From Rhodococcus sovatensis (GTDB lineage Bacteria; Actinomycetota; Actinomycetes; Mycobacteriales; Mycobacteriaceae), in the NCBI RefSeq assembly GCF_037327425.1, contig NZ_CP147846.1, positions 2,666,001 through 2,730,000 on the forward strand: a DNA stretch of 64,000 nucleotides. The letters are read 5' to 3'. Under the pieces are notes generated by a model. The model was given only the letters and a program-made list of their open reading frames with translations. It searched no databases and was not told the DNA's origin. Below, in pieces: positions 59,941 to 64,000 of the stretch; position 1 is the first letter of the stretch; each line of letters begins with the position of its first letter. The position numbers and the translations under genes are program-made.

Positions 59941-60365
59941 GACGACTCGTCCTCGTCGACGTGGGCGTATTCGGCGGCCATCCATCTCGACGACGGTGGA
60001 CTGAAGAGAAGGACGAGAATCGCAATCACGCCCGTTCCGAGCAGTACTCCGTAGAGCGGCTGGTGCGAATCGGTGAGCAAGGACCACACGACCGGCAACA
60101 GCAGCAGCTGCACGACGAGCGCGATCGCCCGCCCCCAGCGTTTGCCCAGTACTAGCGCAACCCCGGCGGCGCCGACGACGGCTCCCACGACTGCGAACCA
60201 CCCCGCGGTTCCGTAGCCGTTGGCTACCTCGTCCTCGACACCCCCGACGGCGCGCACCAGGAGGACGACGGACGCGGCCAGCGCAACAGCACCTTCGAGC
60301 GCCACGAGTACACCGGCGGCCCGGAACGTCGGAGGTGGCACCTTGGGCAGAAGTGGCGTCGACAC
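59937..60365 (-). CDS. Four-helix membrane protein (Rv3217c-like)
   Basis: A 142-residue protein with four transmembrane segments (about 18-40, 55-75, 80-100 and 104-122): VALEGAVALAASVVLLVRAV, WFAVVGAVVGAAGVALVLG, GRAIALVVQLLLLPVVWSLL, VLLGTGVIAILVLLF. A charged C-terminus EYAHVDEDESS follows. No known function. Position and size match Rv3217c. Confidence 0.75.
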   Translation of the reverse strand: MSTPLLPKVPPPTFRAAGVLVALEGAVALAASVVLLVRAVGGVEDEVANGYGTAGWFAVVGAVVGAAGVALVLGKRWGRAIALVVQLLLLPVVWSLLTDSHQPLYGVLLGTGVIAILVLLFSPPSSRWMAAEYAHVDEDESS

Positions 60366-60443
60366 CCGGTCAGCCTAGAACACCGGCACCACAGGGCAGG
60401 TCAGGACAGGAGCACGCGAATCGACCCACTAGGCTCGTATTCC

Positions 60444-61400
60444 GTGCGCGCGCTCCTGATCGTCAACCCGAATGCGACGTCGACGACCCCAGCTGCTCGG
60501 GACCTGTTGGCGCACGCTCTGTCCAGTCGGGTGCGGGTCACGGTCGCCCACACGACTCATCGAGATCACGCCGCCGAGTTGGCGCAGCAGGCCCGCGAGG
60601 ACGGCGTCGGGTTGGTGATCGTCCACGGTGGTGACGGCACCGTCAACGAGGTGATCAACGGCCTTCTAGGGGTGCCACTACCGACCTCGATGCGCGCAGT
60701 CACGATCGGCGCCATCCCTGCTCTGGCGGTAGTACCCGGAGGCAGTGCAAACGTGTTCGCCCGATCGCTCGGCATTCACCCCGACCCGGTGGCGGCGACC
60801 AACCAATTGATCGACCTACTCGCCGCGCGTTCGAGAAGAACGATCGGGCTCGGCCACTGCGACAACCGATGGTTCACGTTCAACGCGGGCCTCGGTCTCG
60901 ATGCGGATGTGTGCCAGGCGATCGACGCAGGCCGAAAGGACGGGGGTCCGGTTTCTGCGACCCGCTATGTGCGCGCGGCCATAACCGCGTTCTTTCGGAA
61001 CAAACGCCACGATCCGAAACTGACCGTCGAGATTCCCGATCACGATCAGATAACGGGCATTCATTACGCTTTCGTTTCCAACTCGAGTCCTTGGACCTAC
61101 CTCAACGAACGTCCGGTTCATACCAATCCAGGGACCTCGTTCGATACCGGACTCGGCCTGTTCGCCATGTCCACGACCCGAGTCCTTCCGAGCCTGAGGG
61201 TGTCCCGTCAGCTGTTGTCGCAAGGATCGGAACCTAAGTCTCGCAAGCTTTTTCGGGTGGATGACGTTCCGCACATTCGGATCACAGCCAGCGAGCCGAT
61301 CGGACTTCAGATGGACGGGGACTATCTCGGACTGCGAACCGAGGCGGACTTCTTCGCCACTCCGGCCGCGCTGGAAGTCATCGCTCCCCAAGCCGACTGA
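60444..61400 (+). CDS. Diacylglycerol/lipid kinase family protein
   Basis: A 318-residue lipid kinase. The NPNA motif is in LLIVNPNATSTTP, the glycine-rich ATP site in VHGGDGTVNEVINGL near 60-74, and VVPGGSANVFARSLGI near 100. The C-terminal strands end in QMDGDYLGLRTEADFFATP, as in DgkB/YegS proteins. It phosphorylates a lipid, possibly diacylglycerol. Start GTG 60444. Counterpart of Rv3218, directly upstream of whiB1. Confidence 0.87.
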   Translation: MRALLIVNPNATSTTPAARDLLAHALSSRVRVTVAHTTHRDHAAELAQQAREDGVGLVIVHGGDGTVNEVINGLLGVPLPTSMRAVTIGAIPALAVVPGGSANVFARSLGIHPDPVAATNQLIDLLAARSRRTIGLGHCDNRWFTFNAGLGLDADVCQAIDAGRKDGGPVSATRYVRAAITAFFRNKRHDPKLTVEIPDHDQITGIHYAFVSNSSPWTYLNERPVHTNPGTSFDTGLGLFAMSTTRVLPSLRVSRQLLSQGSEPKSRKLFRVDDVPHIRITASEPIGLQMDGDYLGLRTEADFFATPAALEVIAPQAD

Positions 61401-61718
61401 CGCTGCCCGAACTAGCAGTTCCGCAACTGAAAAAATCAGGGCGAAATGGACGCCGCACACCTGCTCACCGCGCGTTTGCTGGAAAAACCTCTGCGAGATC
61501 CCGATCGAACGGGTACAAAGGAGCGCAGGACGGTTAAGCCAGCCTAACAGAGTGAGCTTGACCACGGACACACGGCTATCTCTTGACTTCCCCTAAGTTC
61601 GTGAAAGCATTCACAAGCAACAGTGCGGAAACATTGGATACGCACGAGTGAACATCAGCTGACAAAGGTAAGTACAGAAAACGAAACGGCGCCTATGGCG
61701 CCCGGTAAGGAGCAGAGG
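61401..61718 (+). promoter_or_regulatory. whiB1 promoter region with a CRP/GlxR-type site
   Basis: No gene in 318 bp. CGTGAAAGCATTCACA at 61600-61615 closely fits the actinobacterial CRP consensus TGTGAN6TCACA, with only the first base off. TTGACT at 61583-61588 is a candidate -35 whose -10 would overlap this site. Mycobacterial whiB1 is known to be controlled by CRP, supporting the call. Confidence 0.65.
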
Positions 61719-61973
61719 ATGGACTGGCGCCACAACGCGATCTGTCGCGACGAAGACCCGGAGCTTTTCTTCCCAGTGGGGAACAGCGGCCCGGCGCTTG
61801 CGCAGATCGCCGATGCCAAGGTCGTCTGCACGCGGTGCCCTGTAACCGCTGAGTGCCTGTCGTGGGCACTCGAGTCCGGCCAAGATGCCGGCGTGTGGGG
61901 CGGAATGAGTGAAGACGAGCGCCGCGCGCTCAAGCGTCGCAATGCACGTACGCGAGCACGGAGCTCCGTCTAG
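61719..61973 (+). CDS. whiB1: WhiB1 iron-sulfur transcription factor
   Basis: An 84-residue WhiB protein of the same length as mycobacterial WhiB1. The [4Fe-4S] ligands are C9, C37, C40 and C46 (VVCTRCPVTAEC), then GVWGGMSEDER and a basic tail KRRNARTRARSSV. It binds sigma-A, senses nitric oxide through the cluster and is essential in M. tuberculosis. ATG 61719 has AAGGAG about 7 bases upstream. A CRP site lies about 110 bp upstream, and a terminator 60 bp after the stop. Confidence 0.93.
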   Translation: MDWRHNAICRDEDPELFFPVGNSGPALAQIADAKVVCTRCPVTAECLSWALESGQDAGVWGGMSEDERRALKRRNARTRARSSV

Positions 61974-62035
61974 CCACATCCGGCGACCGTGAAACGAACC
62001 CCTGCAGGTTCGGACGCGAAGCCCAACAAGCAACA

Positions 62036-62068
62036 GAGCCCGGCCGCCTCTCGGGGGCCGGGTTCTTT
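62036..62068 (+). terminator. Intrinsic terminator after whiB1
   Basis: GAGCCCGGCC (62036-62045) pairs with GGCCGGGTTC (62056-62065) with one G-T pair, followed by TTT. It also separates whiB1 from the convergent pdtaS gene. Confidence 0.8.
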
Positions 62069-62075
62069 GCTGCCC

Positions 62076-63593
62076 CTACCCCTTTCGATGTGACGACGGC
62101 GTGACAGCGGAGTACACAGACGCGACGTTCTTGCGACCGAGTGGAACCCGAAGCGATGCATCCGTGCCGCCCCCCGCTGCTGGATGAAGTCCTAGCGAAC
62201 CGTTCAATTCGACGGAGACGAGCGTCCGCACAATTTGCAGTCCCAGCCCCTCCGACTTCTCCAGCGAGAACCCGGACGGTAGACCGCGACCGTCGTCGTG
62301 AATGACGACGTCCAACCACCGTGCCGATCGATCCGCGGAGATCCGCACGACCCCCGCAGACCCCGCGTCGAAGCCGTGTTCCATGGCGTTCTGTACGAGT
62401 TCGGTCAACACCATGACGAGCGGGGTCGCGCGCTCGGCAGAGAAGACGCCGAGCTTGCCCTCGCGTACCACTCGCACGCGCGGATTGACCGTGGCGATAT
62501 CGAGCATGATCGGGACCAGGCGATCGACGATCTCGTCGAGATCGATTTCCTCGTCGACGGACATCGACAGCATCTCGTGAACGAGCGCGATGGAGGTCAC
62601 TCGGCGCACCGACTCGGAGAGAGCAACACGGGCCTCGGCGTTCTCCAACCGCCTCGACTGCAGTCGCAGGAGTGCCGCTACCGTTTGTAGGTTGTTCTTC
62701 ACACGATGGTGAATCTCACGAATGGTCGCATCCTTGCTCAACAAGGCGCGATCACGACGTTTGACCTCCGTGACGTCGCGAACGAGCACGATCGCGCCCA
62801 CCGACCGCCCGGCCGGCCGGAGCGAGAGCGTTCGGATCAGCACCGTCGCGCCCCGAGCGTCGGCCTCCATGCGGTGTCCTTCACTGCCGGACAGCGAGGC
62901 ACGAATATGGTCTGCAATCTCTTGAGAATCGAACGGATCGGTGATGAGCGACCGCGTCACCGAGGCCAGATCGCGCCCGGACAGCTCGGTGGCCAATCCC
63001 ATTCGGTGATAGGCCGACAAAGCGTTCGGGCTGGCGTAGACAACTCTGCCCTCGGTATCGAGACGAATGAAGCCGTCGCCCGCGCGAGGTGAAGAATTGA
63101 TGTCGGTTCGTTCGTCGGGCGTCGGAAACGTGCCCTCGCTGATCATCCGGGACAGATCGTCGGCGCAATCGCGATAGGCGATCTCGAGCGCGCTCGGCGG
63201 CCGCTGGCGAGTCGGATTGGCGTCACGGGTGAGAACGCCGATGACGTGCTCTCCGCACCGAACCGGAACGCTTTCCGTGTCGGCACCGTCGCCGCCGACG
63301 ATCTGGCGCGTGATCAGCGAATCGATGACGTTCGGGTGCTGAGCCTCGGACACGACAGCACCGACCATGTCCTGGGTGAATACCGTCGGCGCCGTGGTCG
63401 GTCTGCACTGTGCGACGCACAGAACCTTCGCATCAGGGCTGCCCTCGACGTCGTCGGTTCCGACCCACAGCAGAAGGTCCGCGAACGACAGGTCGGCCAA
63501 CAGTTGCCACTCCCCGACCACTCGCTGCAAGTGATCGACTGCCTCACCGGACAGGTCGGTGTGTTCGGCGAGAAGGTCACTGAGTGTCGACAC
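62076..63593 (-). CDS. pdtaS: Sensor histidine kinase PdtaS
   Basis: A 505-residue soluble kinase without transmembrane helices. An N-terminal GAF domain (about 1-150) and a PAS domain (about 170-270, GFIRLDTEGRVVYASPNALS) precede the HisKA_2 dimerisation segment IREIHHRVKNNLQTVAALLR with the phosphorylated His near 299, and an HATPase domain (VLTELVQNAMEHGF; IHDDGRGLPSGF). It is the cytosolic sensor of the PdtaS-PdtaR system, whose response regulator is an RNA-binding ANTAR protein encoded elsewhere. Counterpart of Rv3220c. Confidence 0.9.
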   Translation of the reverse strand: MSTLSDLLAEHTDLSGEAVDHLQRVVGEWQLLADLSFADLLLWVGTDDVEGSPDAKVLCVAQCRPTTAPTVFTQDMVGAVVSEAQHPNVIDSLITRQIVGGDGADTESVPVRCGEHVIGVLTRDANPTRQRPPSALEIAYRDCADDLSRMISEGTFPTPDERTDINSSPRAGDGFIRLDTEGRVVYASPNALSAYHRMGLATELSGRDLASVTRSLITDPFDSQEIADHIRASLSGSEGHRMEADARGATVLIRTLSLRPAGRSVGAIVLVRDVTEVKRRDRALLSKDATIREIHHRVKNNLQTVAALLRLQSRRLENAEARVALSESVRRVTSIALVHEMLSMSVDEEIDLDEIVDRLVPIMLDIATVNPRVRVVREGKLGVFSAERATPLVMVLTELVQNAMEHGFDAGSAGVVRISADRSARWLDVVIHDDGRGLPSGFSLEKSEGLGLQIVRTLVSVELNGSLGLHPAAGGGTDASLRVPLGRKNVASVYSAVTPSSHRKG

Positions 63594-63605
63594 GACAGCC
63601 GACGA

Positions 63606-63821
63606 CTACGACACGACGGCGATGAGATCGCCCTGCTGGATGACGTCGCCGACGTTCACATCGATCTTGCTGACTGTTCCTGCCGTCTCGGCCAGGACCG
63701 GGATCTCCATTTTCATGGACTCCAGAACGACAAGGGTGTCCCCTACCGCGACGGTGTCTCCTTCGGTGACCACGATCTGGAACACGGTCGATACCATCTC
63801 CGCGCGTACGTCCTCGGCCAT
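63606..63821 (-). CDS. Biotinyl/lipoyl attachment domain protein (TB7.3-like)
   Basis: A 71-residue single-domain protein. VVLESMKMEIPV contains the modified Lys37 in the biotin motif MKM. It is the length of mycobacterial TB7.3 (Rv3221c), a biotinylated protein often paired functionally with acyl-CoA carboxylases, although no carboxylase gene is close here. ATG 63821 follows GAGAGGAATTGTC. It begins 12 bp before pdtaS on the same strand, so the two are one operon. Confidence 0.88.
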   Translation of the reverse strand: MAEDVRAEMVSTVFQIVVTEGDTVAVGDTLVVLESMKMEIPVLAETAGTVSKIDVNVGDVIQQGDLIAVVS

Positions 63822-63930
63822 GACAATTCCTCTCGTCCACTTCGCTGTTTCACAGCTGGTTCCGACACCCGTGAGGGCACAGCCGGTCACACGTGAAAGA
63901 CTGTAGTGAACAAGTAGAGAGGAACTCATC

Positions 63931-64000
63931 ATGGGTAAGCGTGGGCGCAAGAAGCGCAGTCGCAAGAACAACAAGGCCAATCACGGCAAACGTCCGAACA
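63931..64000 (+). CDS. Ribosomal protein bL37-like small basic protein, 3' end cut
   Basis: ATG 63931 with AGAGAGGA upstream opens a frame MGKRGRKKRSRKNN then KANHGKRPN, reaching the window edge. This very basic sequence, rich in Lys and Arg and ending in NHGKRPN, matches my memory of the ~24-residue bL37 protein found in mycobacterial 50S ribosomes by cryo-EM. It is divergent from the biotinyl gene. The last one or two codons and the stop are beyond the edge. Confidence 0.7.
   Translation, partial: MGKRGRKKRSRKNNKANHGKRPN

Noticed and set aside
1..64000. CRISPR arrays, prophage, integrative elements, rRNA operons
   Set aside because: No regularly spaced repeats, integrase, phage structural genes, attachment duplications at the tRNA, or rRNA sequence were seen. 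The IS5 element is the only mobile DNA.

Overview
The window is GC-rich chromosomal DNA of a mycolic-acid actinobacterium, most likely Rhodococcus or a close Nocardiaceae relative. From about 11.8 kb to the end the gene order follows, from memory of the Mycobacterium tuberculosis H37Rv map, Rv3193c to Rv3221c: UPF0182 protein, PDZ/Lon-like protease, DUF2342 protein, cyclodehydratase-like protein, ABC1 kinase, whiB7, uvrD2, mycoredoxin, nudC, K+ channel, adnB-adnA, lipV, ATL protein, TIGR02569 protein, moeZ, DUF3152, TetR, DUF3107, ferritin-like protein, rhlE, parA, phosphatase, GNAT, DAG kinase, whiB1, pdtaS and the TB7.3-type biotinyl protein. The mycothiol-linked mycoredoxin, two WhiB proteins, an Rpf and AdnAB all fit this order of bacteria. 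No species can be named from the sequence alone.

Layout. 0-4.3 kb: the 5' end of prfB, hisN, a DUF1304 membrane protein, and the acyl-CoA dehydrogenase pair fadE24-fadE23 behind two palindromic operators. 4.3-7.9 kb: a DGPF/YCII protein with an ECF42-type sigma factor, then an acyl-CoA synthetase with its own paired palindromes. 7.93-8.92 kb: an intact-ended IS5-family element flanked by a CTAG duplication. 8.9-10.7 kb: an ArsR regulator, an MFS exporter and tRNA-fMet. 10.7-16.8 kb: an Rpf behind a long structured leader, facing the UPF0182 gene, then a PPA1309 protein and the PDZ protease. 16.9-35 kb: the conserved whiB7/uvrD2/adnAB block.

35-47.5 kb is an insert relative to the M. tuberculosis order. 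It carries a MocR regulator, a thioesterase translationally coupled to a MobA-MoeA fusion, and a five-gene nitrate/nitrite assimilation operon (narK-nirB-nirD-nnaR-like-sirohydrochlorin chelatase) on the minus strand, plus an MFS/GntR pair. The genes fit together: NarK imports nitrate or nitrite, NirBD reduces nitrite to ammonium, and the chelatase could supply the siroheme that NirB needs. MobA-MoeA makes the molybdenum cofactor that a nitrate reductase would require, although none is in the window. 47.5-64 kb resumes the conserved block and ends inside a tiny ribosomal protein gene (bL37-like).

The most interesting signals are cis-regulatory: a whiB7 leader that contains a 124-codon alanine-rich ORF between a WhiB7-type promoter and an intrinsic terminator, and a hairpin that buries the only good Shine-Dalgarno sequence in front of the DEAD-box RNA helicase gene. 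Several family members with altered metal or catalytic motifs (NudC without its zinc ribbon cysteines, a DUF2342 protein with REAAH, an ATL protein with PWHR) are also noted. I see no CRISPR array, prophage or classical biosynthetic cluster.
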